A stretch of DNA of 64,000 nucleotides from JBFWWP01 sp050246115. Its GTDB lineage: Bacteria; Planctomycetota; UBA8108; UBA1146; JAJFFE01. Below are positions 1 to 8,037 of the stretch, piece by piece. The stretch lies in the NCBI GenBank assembly GCA_050246115.1, contig JBFWWP010000002.1, forward strand, positions 124,001-188,000, in the 5' to 3' direction. Every line of letters begins with the position of its first letter. Position 1 is the first letter of the stretch. Position numbers and translations under genes: made by a program. The notes below the pieces were generated by a model, which was not told the origin of the DNA, did not search any database, and was given only the letters and a program-made list of their open reading frames with translations.

Positions 1-120
1 CTCGGTAGCCATGAGCGTGCCGTAGCCACGACCGATTTGGCGGACGATGTCCTCGCTGAGGTCTTGGCCGACGATGCCTCGAATGTCATAGGCCCGGAAG
101 ATCTGCTCTGGAAGGTGCAC
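1..120 (-). CDS. Phosphomannomutase/phosphoglucomutase, N-terminal fragment (runs off the left edge)
   Basis: Only the first 40 codons are in the window. The reading begins with a GTG at 120 and runs leftward out of the window. The peptide contains IFRAYDIRGIVG, followed by DLSEDIVRQIGRGYGT. This is the typical opening of the alpha-D-phosphohexomutase family (ManB/AlgC/Pgm), where the FRxYDIRG segment precedes the first substrate-binding domain. The enzyme would interconvert hexose 1- and 6-phosphates for nucleotide-sugar synthesis. An AAAGGA ribosome-binding sequence lies about 8 bases upstream of the GTG, which supports this start. It is divergent from the nucleoside transporter gene. The phosphoserine loop and the substrate-specificity residues lie outside the window, so mannose or glucose preference cannot be judged. 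Confidence 0.85.
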   Translation of the reverse strand, partial: MHLPEQIFRAYDIRGIVGQDLSEDIVRQIGRGYGTLMATE

Positions 121-186
121 GGGGTCGTCCTTTCTGCGGTCCAACTGTGTGAGGCGACGAGTCTACCGGGAGGCCGGCTGCGCTTC

Positions 187-211
187 AAACCCGCCCGCCT
201 TGCGGGTTTTT
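187..211 (+). terminator. Stem-loop with T-run in a divergent intergenic region (terminator or attenuator)
   Basis: AAACCCGC (187-194) pairs with GCGGGTTT (202-209) around a 7-base loop and runs into five Ts. It reads rightward, but no gene in the window ends upstream on the plus strand, because the neighbour to the left is divergent. Its position about 110 bases before the transporter start suggests a leader attenuator, or termination of antisense transcription from the left. Confidence 0.6.
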
Positions 212-324
212 GCTGTTACGGTACACTCCGCAGCCATTCGGCCATGAGACTGCCAGCCAACGGAGAGTCAGCCACGAGCGACCGGGTGTCCGAGCGCGGG
301 CGCCTGCATGACAGCGGGGGAGCC

Positions 325-1938
325 ATGAACGACCAGTGGATCAGTGTCTTCGGGCTCCTGGCCCTCATGGGGGTTGCCTACCTCTTCTCGGTGAACCGGA
401 GGGCCGTCAACTTCCGCACGGTCGTGTGGGGGGTGGCCCTGCAGGGAATCCTAGCCGCGATCACCCTCGGGAACCCGTCGTGGATCTCGTTCGCGGGGAT
501 GTTCGTGCTACTCGCCCTGGTCATGGTGTTTCTGTCGGAGGCGCCCCTCACGCGGATGTTGGGTTCCAAGGTCGCGGCTTGGGCAGTCGCGGTCGTCGGT
601 TCCGGGGCCGCCGCGCAGTTGGCCTGTTTGCTGCAGCCGACCGGGATCACCCGATATCTCGCGGTCGTTGCAGGTCTCGGTTGGCTCGCGGGAATGGCCA
701 CCTCTCAGTCCCGGTGGGTGCGCGGGTGTTTCGGCGTGATTCTGATCTCGAGCTTCGGCGAGCTTCGGGTTCGCGGGGTGGACGGACAGCAAGTCTTCGC
801 GTTCGTTTCCGACAAGGTCAAGGCGTTCCTCGATCTGTCGGGAAAAGGCAGCGAGTTCCTTTTCGGCAACCTCGCGAAGGGGGAGTTCTTCTTTCCGGGA
901 TCGGCCACGTGGCCCGGGTTTGGATTTCAGTTCGCATTCAGCGTCTTGCCGACCATCATTTTCTTCTCCGCGTTCATGTCGATTCTCTACCACTTGGGCC
1001 TCGTCCACCTCGTGATCCAGGCGCTCGCCCGTTTCATGCGTTGGAGCATGGGAACCAGCGGTAGCGAGACCATGTCTTGCTGCGCGAACGTTTTCGTCGG
1101 TCAGACCGAGGCGCCGTTCCTCGTCAAGCCGTACCTGAACTCCATGACGAAGTCCGAGCTACACGCGATCATGGTGGGGGGCTTCGCGACCATTGCGGGG
1201 GGAGTGCTCGCGGGCTACGTGAAGATGGGCGTGAACCCCGGGCACCTCATCGCTGCGAGCGTCATGTCGGCACCAGCGGCTCTGGTCATCGCAAAGCTGC
1301 TCTACCCCGAGACCGAGAAGTCAGCGACCGCGGGAGACGTAGACATCCCCAAGGTGAAGGTCGCCGACAATCTCGTCGGTGCAGCAGCCAACGGGGTGAC
1401 AGACGGTCTGCAGTTGGCGCTCAATGTCGGGGCAATGTTGATCGCATTCATCGCCCTCGTGGCCTTCGTGGACCTACTCATGGGCTCGGCGGACGCGTGG
1501 ATCGACGGCACGCTCGGTGGCGGTGTGTTGAACCCGCTGACCAACGAGTACGCCGGCATTTTTCCGGGTTCGCTGAAGACGCTCTTCGGGAACGTCTTCG
1601 GGTTCGTTGCGTACCTGATGGGCGTGCCCTGGGCCGACAAGAACGAGGTCGGCAACCTCCTCGGTCTGAAGATCACCGCCAACGAGTTTCTCGCGTACCA
1701 GCAGCTCGGGACGCTGATCGAGCAGAAGGCGATGTCGCCACGGGCGATCACGGTCGCCACCTACGCTCTGTGCGGGTTCGCGAACTTCTCTTCGATCGGC
1801 ATTCAGATCGGCGGTATCGGCGCGTTGGCTCCGGATCGCCGCGGCGAACTCGCGCGTCTTGGTTTGCGGGCCATGTGGGGCGGGGCCTTGGCGTCGTGGA
1901 TGACCGCAACCATGGCCGGGATGCTCCTCAGGGAGTAG
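325..1938 (+). CDS. Concentrative nucleoside transporter (CNT/NupC family)
   Basis: This is an inner-membrane symporter that would import nucleosides with a Na+ or H+ gradient. The CNT core is plain: SCCANVFVGQTEAPFLVKPY is followed by MTKSELHAIMVGGFATIAGG and then a GVNPGHLIAASVMSAPAAL stretch. These match the QTEAP and FATIAG substrate- and ion-site motifs of the family. The protein is 537 aa, longer than the roughly 400 aa of E. coli NupC. The extra length is a hydrophobic N-terminal part and a loop around residues 150-190. The start is the ATG at 325, preceded by GGGGGAG; the open frame extends further upstream, but that part has no transporter character. A purine nucleoside phosphorylase follows after 15 bases, and a uridine phosphorylase lies just beyond, so import and phosphorolysis are encoded together. 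Confidence 0.93.
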   Translation: MNDQWISVFGLLALMGVAYLFSVNRRAVNFRTVVWGVALQGILAAITLGNPSWISFAGMFVLLALVMVFLSEAPLTRMLGSKVAAWAVAVVGSGAAAQLACLLQPTGITRYLAVVAGLGWLAGMATSQSRWVRGCFGVILISSFGELRVRGVDGQQVFAFVSDKVKAFLDLSGKGSEFLFGNLAKGEFFFPGSATWPGFGFQFAFSVLPTIIFFSAFMSILYHLGLVHLVIQALARFMRWSMGTSGSETMSCCANVFVGQTEAPFLVKPYLNSMTKSELHAIMVGGFATIAGGVLAGYVKMGVNPGHLIAASVMSAPAALVIAKLLYPETEKSATAGDVDIPKVKVADNLVGAAANGVTDGLQLALNVGAMLIAFIALVAFVDLLMGSADAWIDGTLGGGVLNPLTNEYAGIFPGSLKTLFGNVFGFVAYLMGVPWADKNEVGNLLGLKITANEFLAYQQLGTLIEQKAMSPRAITVATYALCGFANFSSIGIQIGGIGALAPDRRGELARLGLRAMWGGALASWMTATMAGMLLRE

Positions 1939-1953
1939 CCGCTGCGCATTCGG

Positions 1954-2805
1954 ATGGAGGCCGTAGTGGCGGGATCGAGCGAGATCTTCGATCAGGTCCT
2001 CGAGGCGAGCGAGTGGCTCAAGGCACGCTTTGCGGGGCGACGGCCACAGGTTGGGCTCATCCTGGGGTCCGGGTACTCAGCCGAGGACTTGGGCCTCCGC
2101 GACGTCGTTTCGCTCGAGAGTGGTGAGGTCCCGCACCTACCGAGACCTCGGGTGCAGGGCCACGGTGCAAAGTGGGTGATGGGCCGCTTGGGTGAGATCG
2201 TGGTGCTGGTGGCGGGGGGGCGTTCCCACCGCTACGAGGGGGTCGAACTCGCTCGCGCAACGATGGGCGTCCGAGTCATGGCGGCGCTCGGTTGCGAAGC
2301 CTTGGTGGTGACGAACGCCGCGGGCGGGGTTTGCCCGGCGTATCGCGTCGGAACCTGCATGGCGCTTCGCGATCATATCAATCTGCTCGGCGACTCGCCG
2401 CTCGTCGGCGTGAGCGACCCGCGGCTTGGGCCCCGTTTCGTCGACATGACCGTTGCCTACGACTCCGATTGGCGCCGTCGGGTGATCACGGCCCTCGCCG
2501 TTCGCGGAGTGGCAATCGAAGAAGGAGTCTACGCGGCGTGCCTCGGGCCCCAGTACGAGACGCCGGCTGAGGTACGCATGCTCGCGCACCTCGGGGCAGA
2601 CGCTGTTGGTATGTCGACCGTTCCGGAGGTGATCGTCGCGCGCCAAGTCGGTCTCAGGGTCTTCGGCCTGTCGCTCATCACCAACCCTGCGGCCGGAGTC
2701 ACGGAGCAGCTCTTGGCTCACGACGAGGTCCTGGCCGCCGGAAAGGCCGCCCGGCCCGTCGTCAGCCAGGTTCTCCAAGAGGCGATTCTGCGCTTCCGTA
2801 GCTAG
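1954..2805 (+). CDS. Purine nucleoside phosphorylase, trimeric type
   Basis: The enzyme cleaves purine nucleosides with phosphate to give the base and (deoxy)ribose 1-phosphate in the cytosol. The 283-aa length fits the trimeric (mammalian-like) class. Motifs in order are LGSGYS (phosphate loop), GGRSHRYEG (phosphate and ribose contacts), VVTNAAGG, GPQYETPAE (with the purine-binding glutamate), VGMSTVPE and SLITNPAAG. The last segment carries the asparagine that reads the 6-oxopurine edge, so guanosine and inosine are the expected substrates. It follows the nucleoside transporter with a 15-base gap and was probably transcribed with it. The ribosome-binding site before the ATG at 1954 is weak, and a GTG at 1966 is an alternative. 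It converges on the uridine phosphorylase gene with 37 bases between the stops. Confidence 0.93.
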   Translation: MEAVVAGSSEIFDQVLEASEWLKARFAGRRPQVGLILGSGYSAEDLGLRDVVSLESGEVPHLPRPRVQGHGAKWVMGRLGEIVVLVAGGRSHRYEGVELARATMGVRVMAALGCEALVVTNAAGGVCPAYRVGTCMALRDHINLLGDSPLVGVSDPRLGPRFVDMTVAYDSDWRRRVITALAVRGVAIEEGVYAACLGPQYETPAEVRMLAHLGADAVGMSTVPEVIVARQVGLRVFGLSLITNPAAGVTEQLLAHDEVLAAGKAARPVVSQVLQEAILRFRS

Positions 2806-2842
2806 TGCCCCATCGAGCGCGTGCCCCGCGCGATCGGGGGCG

Positions 2843-3655
2843 TCAGGCGCCGCGCGACGGTTGCGTTGGTGGGGCCAGCTCCACGAGAGTCTCGAGCGCA
2901 CACAGGACAGCCCGATCCTCGAATTCGATCTTGCGGTCTGGCGGCACGAACTCGTTTCGCGTGCGGTTGGCGAAGGCCGTACACACCGCGCCCGCGCGGT
3001 AGCCCCGCAGGGTGGCGAGAGTGAGCAAGGTAGACGTCTCCATCTCCAGGTTCTTCACGCCGATCTTTGCCAGGTCGGCTGGCAGTTCGGGTTGCCGGGG
3101 CGGGAAGTACGGCTGGTCGCGGCCCTGCGCTCCGTAGAAACCGGAGGCGGTCGCCGTAAGTCCGAAGTGGTGAGGGAGCCCAAGGCGCCGCGCGACCTGG
3201 AGCAGGCCCTGCACGACGTCCGGGTGGGCGACCGCGGGGTAGCCTTCCGGGACGTACTGGAGCGACGTCACTTCCATTCGGACCGCTCCCCAGGTCACGA
3301 CCAGGTCTCCTAACTCGATCTCCGGCTGGAGGCCGCCGCAAGTGCCCGCCCGGATCAGTGTTGCCTCAGGCAGGAGGGTCGAGAGCTCGACCATGGCGAT
3401 CTCGGTGTTGTCGCACCCGATGCCGGTCGCCATGACCGTGACGGGGGTGCCGCGGTAGGTGCCCGACACCGTCACGTACTCCCGGTTGTGCCATTCGCCC
3501 GTGCGGCGCTCGAAACGTTCCGCCGCCCGTCGGGCTCGTGCCGGATCGCCCACGAGGAGGACGCTCGGCGCGACTTCTCCCGGGCCCACTCCAATGTGGT
3601 ACTGCCTGCCCTGCGCGTCCCGCACGGAGTCCGCGGACTCGTACCCTTGAACCAT
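2843..3655 (-). CDS. udp: Uridine phosphorylase
   Basis: This cytosolic enzyme catalyses phosphorolysis of uridine to uracil and ribose 1-phosphate. The 270-aa product aligns well by eye with E. coli Udp: VGDPARARR near the start, MATGIGCDNTEIAMVEL, IRAGTCGG and IGVKNLEMETSTLLTLA. The segment FYGAQGR keeps the phenylalanine, glutamine and arginine that in Udp bind the uracil ring (F162, Q166, R168 in E. coli numbering), so pyrimidine specificity is well supported. The start is the ATG at 3655, where GGAGGGAGGG lies just upstream. The open frame continues far upstream of this point but has no family similarity there. It is divergent from the VWA protein gene and convergent with the purine phosphorylase. 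Confidence 0.93.
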   Translation of the reverse strand: MVQGYESADSVRDAQGRQYHIGVGPGEVAPSVLLVGDPARARRAAERFERRTGEWHNREYVTVSGTYRGTPVTVMATGIGCDNTEIAMVELSTLLPEATLIRAGTCGGLQPEIELGDLVVTWGAVRMEVTSLQYVPEGYPAVAHPDVVQGLLQVARRLGLPHHFGLTATASGFYGAQGRDQPYFPPRQPELPADLAKIGVKNLEMETSTLLTLATLRGYRAGAVCTAFANRTRNEFVPPDRKIEFEDRAVLCALETLVELAPPTQPSRGA

Positions 3656-4049
3656 GTGGCCCTCCCTCCGCAATCGCGATGCCCTCCGCGGAGGCCCGAA
3701 GTGCACCGACGCCCCGGCCGGCGCGCGGTTCGGCCCCAACAGGGCGCGCCCCCGTTCGTATCCAGTGCCAAATCCCCGCCGGCCGGTGGGACTGTTGACT
3801 CGGTTCAGGTATATTCGAGGCCCGGCCGAGGATGAACTGAATATCTGCGGTTTCGGGGCGTCGTGTCGACGGCCGGGAGCCGCAGGGGGCGAGGGAGTTT
3901 CGCCCGGTCGGGGTCGCTGATGGACCTGCAAGTCAGTCTCCTTGTGGACCCGGCGCGGGGACCAGGTCAGTGACACAGTGACACGAAGAACGGTGCGATC
4001 CGCGACTCTGCGGCGACGATGGAGAAGTCTTAGGAAAGGACTTGTGCTG
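3656..4049. other. 394-bp divergent intergenic region
   Basis: This spacer separates udp (minus) from the VWA protein (plus), so it should hold promoters for both. The least GC-rich pocket is around 3795-3820 (with TTGACT and TATATT elements that are not correctly spaced for one another). On the minus strand TTCATC and TATACC sit 17 bases apart there, a weak candidate for udp. No convincing gene or RNA was seen. Confidence 0.4.
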
Positions 4050-5516
4050 ATGCTGAGCACGAGAGTTTGGGGGTTCGCCGCGGTGCTGCTTCTGGCCGCT
4101 TCCGTAGCGAGCGCGGCCGAGGTGAAGAACCTGGTCAAGGAGTTCAAGAAGGCGGTCTACAGCGATCAAGAGAGCGAGGCGATCTCGCTCGTCGGGCAGA
4201 TCGCGGGTGTCGGCGGTGAAGAGGCACTCGAAGGACTCTATGAAATAGGGTTCAGCGACTACTCCGCGAAGGCGAGCGTCTACGACGCCATCATCAAGGC
4301 GTTCAATCAGCCTAGCGGGGCCATCGCCTTCATCGACGCGAAGTACGAGAAGAGCAAGTCGAAGCCGGACTTCCGCGAGCGTGTGTTTCAAGTCGACGTT
4401 CTCAACTCGACTCGCGAGAACGACGCTGTCGGCTCGGTCACCGTGCTCATGAAGATGTTGGACGACAAGTCGGTCCATGTCCAGAGTGCCGCGGTGATGG
4501 CGTTGCAGAAGAGCATGGTTCGGGAAGCCGTCGAGCCGCTACTCAAGCTGCTCGACGATCTCACGAAGAAGAAGCGTCGTGATACGCTCTACTACGATGT
4601 TCAGGACGCGTTGCTCCTTCTGACCGGGTTTCAGTTCGAGACCATGGAAGACTGGTGGAACTGGTGGGAGCCGAATGCTGCGTCGTTTGACCCCAAGGCC
4701 ACCAACACCGGCGGCAAGACCGGGGTGGAGCGCAAGCGCGAGAAGGACGATTCCGACTTCTTCGGAGTCCCGATTCTCTCCCAGCACGTGGTGTTCGTCC
4801 TGGATACCTCTGGATCCATGAGGTACGTCATGCGGGACGACATCAAGGGGCTCTCTGAGGGAGACGGCTCAGACTCGGGTGGTGGTAAGCCGTCGGATGA
4901 GCAAATGACCGCCGAGGGGCGCTTGCTTGCCCAGTTCTGGACGCGGCTGGAGTGCGCCAAGCGCAATCTCAAGCGCGTGATCCGAAGGTTGAAGCCCGGG
5001 ACGTCTTACAACTTGGTTTCGTTCGACTCCGACGTTCTTGTCTTCCAGAAGGGTGCCGTAACCGCGTCGCCGGGGGTCAACTCGAAGGCCTTCAAGTGGA
5101 TTGACGGGATGAAGCACCAGGGTGAGACCAACACTTTGGATGCGCTCAAATCCGCGTTCGGCGCAAACGCGAAGACCACGGACCTGTACCTGCTTTCGGA
5201 CGGTTTGCCGTCGAAGGACGGCAAACGCAACGACCCGACCGGCCCGATCCTCGACGAGGTGAAGGCGATGAACCGGTTTCGGAAGATCAAGATCCACACG
5301 TTCGGGTTCGCCGTCGAGTTGTTCGGTAGTGGTGGCCAACAAGGTGGACTCGCCGAAGCCAACGCTTTCTTGAAGCAGCTTGCCGAGTCCACGGGGGGGA
5401 AGTTCACCCTGATCAAGGTTAACCCCAAGGAGACACCGGACAATCCCGATCCGGCACCGGAGAAGGACCCAGGCGAGAAGAAGAACTCGACCCTCGCACC
5501 CGTGGCGCTCCAGTAG
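4050..5516 (+). CDS. Exported HEAT-repeat and von Willebrand factor A domain protein
   Basis: The 488-aa product begins with a clear signal peptide (MLSTRVWGFAAVLLLAASVASA). Residues of roughly 25-190 are helical HEAT/armadillo-like repeats that end in a WWNWW tryptophan cluster. The VWA domain follows from about residue 245. Its MIDAS metal site is visible as DTSGS, a later threonine in GETNTLDAL and the aspartate in LLSDGLPS. The C-terminus is a proline- and lysine-rich tail. VWA domains of this kind bind protein partners in a metal-dependent way; no enzymatic role can be inferred. AGGAAAGG lies about 10 bases before the ATG at 4050, and a GTG at 4044 is also possible. A strong terminator follows at 5588. 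A second exported HEAT protein in this window (55394-56236) ends with a similar tryptophan cap. Confidence 0.85.
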   Translation: MLSTRVWGFAAVLLLAASVASAAEVKNLVKEFKKAVYSDQESEAISLVGQIAGVGGEEALEGLYEIGFSDYSAKASVYDAIIKAFNQPSGAIAFIDAKYEKSKSKPDFRERVFQVDVLNSTRENDAVGSVTVLMKMLDDKSVHVQSAAVMALQKSMVREAVEPLLKLLDDLTKKKRRDTLYYDVQDALLLLTGFQFETMEDWWNWWEPNAASFDPKATNTGGKTGVERKREKDDSDFFGVPILSQHVVFVLDTSGSMRYVMRDDIKGLSEGDGSDSGGGKPSDEQMTAEGRLLAQFWTRLECAKRNLKRVIRRLKPGTSYNLVSFDSDVLVFQKGAVTASPGVNSKAFKWIDGMKHQGETNTLDALKSAFGANAKTTDLYLLSDGLPSKDGKRNDPTGPILDEVKAMNRFRKIKIHTFGFAVELFGSGGQQGGLAEANAFLKQLAESTGGKFTLIKVNPKETPDNPDPAPEKDPGEKKNSTLAPVALQ

Positions 5517-5587
5517 CGCCGAGGTCGGTCCCGCCGTCGACGAAGATCGGCGTGGCGACGACCGTCGTCCGCAACGATAGAGCGGAA

Positions 5588-5638
5588 TCGAGGCCTGAGG
5601 CAGGCGCGTTCGCGCCGGCTTCGGGCCTCGACTTCTTT
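5588..5638 (+). terminator. Rho-independent terminator after the VWA gene
   Basis: TCGAGGCCTGA (5588-5598) pairs with TCGGGCCTCGA (5621-5631), with an inner GGCGCG-TTCG-CGCC hairpin, followed by CTTCTTTT. It lies 72 bases after the VWA stop codon. Confidence 0.85.
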
Positions 5639-5727
5639 TGGCTGCGCATTCGTTGCCGAGTGAGCCCGGCCCGCGGCGCTGGAGGCGCCGCCGGCCCTGA
5701 CAGCTCACCGGCGACGTGGGCAGGCGG

Positions 5728-6714
5728 TCACCCCGTTCGCACCGCGAGGCTCGTGCAGTAGACGACATAGGTCAGGAGCAAGATCGCCCCCTCGAGACGG
5801 TTCAGTCCGCGGCCCGAAATGAACGGGCCGAGCACGACGGACATGCCCAACATCCACCAAAGGTCCCAATGGATGATCTCGGGAATGACCCCGAGCGGTC
5901 GCACGAGTGCGGCCAGTCCGAGGATTCCCAGGGCATTGAAGATGTTCGACCCAATCACGTTCCCCACGGCAATGTCGGATTTGCGGTGAAGGAGTGCCGC
6001 GATCGTGGCGACGAGTTCGGGCAAGGATGTTCCCGGGGCGAGAATGGCCAGACCAATGATCCGGTCCGAGACGCCCCAGAGCTCGGCCACCGTGATGGAA
6101 CCCCGCACCGTGAGTTCGGCCCCGATCGCCAGTCCCACGGCGCCGCCGAACACCAGCCCGAGGGCCCCGGCCCACGACCGGTGACCCGGGTCGTGGCCTA
6201 CGCCCGCGACCAGTTCCGTGAGGGATGCTTGTTCTGCAGCCGTGACCTCTCTACGCGCCAGTCGCAGCATGTAGGCGGTAAAAAAGACCAAGGCGACGAC
6301 GAAGAACGCGCCTTCCAGTCGGTCGATGACCAGGTGCTCGCCCGCGAGGCTGTCACGTGCGCAGAGCATCACGAGGTAGGCCGACGTGAGCATGAAGGGC
6401 CACTCGAGCCGAACCGTGTTGCCCGGAATCAGCATTGGCCGAATGAGGGCCCCGAGGCCGAGCACTGCGCCGATGTTGAACAGGTTGGACCCCACGACGT
6501 TCCCGAAGACGAGAGCGTCCTTGTCTCGGAACTGGGCGACCAGGCTCACGACCAGTTCCGGCAAGGACGTTCCGAGCGCAACCACGGTCAGGCCCACGGC
6601 CGCCGGGGTGATGCGGAGCCGCAGGGCGAGCGTCGACGCCCCCCGAACCAGGAAGTCGCCGCCTCCACCGAGCAAGGCGATGCCACCAATGATCATCAGA
6701 ATGGCCAGGGTCAT
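5728..6714 (-). CDS. Calcium/sodium:cation exchanger, YrbG-like (CaCA family)
   Basis: The 328-aa polytopic inner-membrane protein contains both alpha repeats of the Ca2+/cation antiporter superfamily. The first is GTSLPELVVS with GNVVGSNLFN, and the second is PGTSLPELVATI with GNVIGSNIFN. The acidic residues in both GTSLPEL motifs are those that coordinate the exchanged cation. It would extrude Ca2+ (or a similar cation) in exchange for Na+ or H+. The start is an ATG at 6714 with GGGAGCG just upstream. It is the last gene of the minus-strand block and follows mlaD; in E. coli yrbG also sits beside the mla genes, so this neighbourhood is conserved. A 218-bp spacer separates it from mlaD, so it may have its own promoter. 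Confidence 0.9.
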   Translation of the reverse strand: MTLAILMIIGGIALLGGGGDFLVRGASTLALRLRITPAAVGLTVVALGTSLPELVVSLVAQFRDKDALVFGNVVGSNLFNIGAVLGLGALIRPMLIPGNTVRLEWPFMLTSAYLVMLCARDSLAGEHLVIDRLEGAFFVVALVFFTAYMLRLARREVTAAEQASLTELVAGVGHDPGHRSWAGALGLVFGGAVGLAIGAELTVRGSITVAELWGVSDRIIGLAILAPGTSLPELVATIAALLHRKSDIAVGNVIGSNIFNALGILGLAALVRPLGVIPEIIHWDLWWMLGMSVVLGPFISGRGLNRLEGAILLLTYVVYCTSLAVRTG

Positions 6715-6874
6715 GAACGCTCCCGATCGTCAATTGCTGGGTTGTGGGCCAGGACCGCGAGCAACGGTGTAGCACCATCGGTACCCGTTTTCGACCGGAA
6801 TGCATCGGGGCACCCTGGCGGTCGCTCCCGGAGAGAAGCGGCCTCCGTTTCCCGTTCACTCCTGGCGCGACGAC

Positions 6875-6893
6875 GGGGCTTTCCAACGCCCCC
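6875..6893. repeat. Palindromic hairpin shared with 34095-34114
   Basis: GGGGC-TTTCCAAC-GCCCC forms a hairpin in the spacer between mlaD and the exchanger gene. The reverse complement of the hairpin at 34095-34114 is nearly identical (one difference at the loop centre). It may be a dispersed extragenic repeat or a processing/termination signal. Confidence 0.45.
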
Positions 6894-6932
6894 TTGGAGC
6901 GAATCTAAACGCGGCACGCGCTTGATTTGGCA

Positions 6933-8021
6933 CTAGAACGCCGAGAAGAGCACGTTCACGAACGAGCTGATCGGCGCTTGCTCCCGGAGGTCTTCCGTCG
7001 ACTCTCGCAGGAGGGTCAGCAGTCGGGTGGCCTCCTCGATGAGCGACGGGTCGTTCAGGAGTCGAGCGAACGCGCCGTCTCCGTCGTTGAGCTTGCGGGA
7101 GATCTCCTCGATGTTCGTGAGGGTGCTCAAGAACTTGTCCGACCAGTCCTTGTTGTTGATGATCGCGGCTAAGACTCCGTCGCCCGAGCGCACCTCGGTC
7201 ATGAGCTGATTGAAGTTCTCGGCCGCTGTCTCGACGTTGCTGATGACGTTCGTCAATCCCTCGCCGGTTTCGGCATCCATGATCAGCTTGCCCAACGCGC
7301 CGTTTCCAGAGCGGATCTCCGCAACGATCGCGCGGGTGTCCGCCGCGATCTGTTCGAAGTCCCGGACGGAGTGGCGAACGCCGTCCGTGAGTTCAGAATC
7401 ACGCAACAGTGCGCCCAGGATGCTATCGTCGTTCGCGAGACCTTCCGCGATGCGATCGGCCACTTCCCGGATCGAGGCGATGCCAGCCCGAAAATCCTCT
7501 GCGACTTGGGTGTCAGACAGCAGTAGCTGTACGAGTCCATCCCCCTCGGCGGCTTGGCGACTCAGGTTCTCGAGGTTCTTGAGGAGGACGCTCACCGACT
7601 CTTGGTTGTCCCCCACGATTTTCTCGAGTTCGGCGAGTAGATCGCGGCTCGACCCACTGAGCTTGCCCTGGTCGGCAACGTCACCGAACCCCGGTTCATA
7701 GTCGATGTAGGTCCCGCCGAGCGCGCTAGCGGAGCGCACCATGAACCGATAGTCGGTGCGCGGAGGAATCTCCTGGTCGAGGACCACCGCGGCCTCAATG
7801 GCGCCGAGGTCAGCCCGGTAGCTCAAGCGCGTCACTTCGCCGACGGTGAAGCCACGAACCCGTACCTGATCGCCCAATCGCAGGCCGGCGATGCGATCGA
7901 AGGTGATTGCCAACGGATAGTGAACCTCGCCCGTCGGGAGACCCTTGATCAGTATCGTCGTGTAGCCAAGCGCCAACAGGCCCGTCAGGAACAGCAAGCC
8001 CACCACGAGGTCCTTGGTCAC
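6933..8021 (-). CDS. mlaD: MCE-domain lipid-transport protein (MlaD-like)
   Basis: This is the substrate-binding, membrane-anchored subunit of an Mla-type phospholipid ABC transporter. A single N-terminal transmembrane segment (residues about 5-24) is followed by an MCE domain (about 33-115, including LRLGDQVRVRGFTVGEV and SASALGGTYIDYEPG). A long helical C-terminal part follows to residue 362. E. coli MlaD is about half this length; longer helical tails are usual in other MCE proteins and can build periplasmic tunnels. The GTG at 8021 was chosen because GGGAG lies 6 bases upstream and because it begins just after the stop of mlaF (8038). The same 14-base initiation sequence precedes mlaE. 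No mlaC or mlaB is seen next to it. Confidence 0.9.
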   Translation of the reverse strand: MTKDLVVGLLFLTGLLALGYTTILIKGLPTGEVHYPLAITFDRIAGLRLGDQVRVRGFTVGEVTRLSYRADLGAIEAAVVLDQEIPPRTDYRFMVRSASALGGTYIDYEPGFGDVADQGKLSGSSRDLLAELEKIVGDNQESVSVLLKNLENLSRQAAEGDGLVQLLLSDTQVAEDFRAGIASIREVADRIAEGLANDDSILGALLRDSELTDGVRHSVRDFEQIAADTRAIVAEIRSGNGALGKLIMDAETGEGLTNVISNVETAAENFNQLMTEVRSGDGVLAAIINNKDWSDKFLSTLTNIEEISRKLNDGDGAFARLLNDPSLIEEATRLLTLLRESTEDLREQAPISSFVNVLFSAF

Positions 8022-8032
8022 TACCCACTCCC
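8019..8032 (-). promoter_or_regulatory. Translation initiation region of mlaD, identical to that of mlaE
   Basis: GGGAGTGGGTAGTG (start codon included) precedes mlaD here and precedes mlaE at 9585-9598. The coding sequences after the two GTGs differ, so this is a duplicated or convergent ribosome-binding site. It would give the permease and the MCE subunit similar initiation rates. Confidence 0.6.
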
Positions 8033-8037
8033 GGTTT

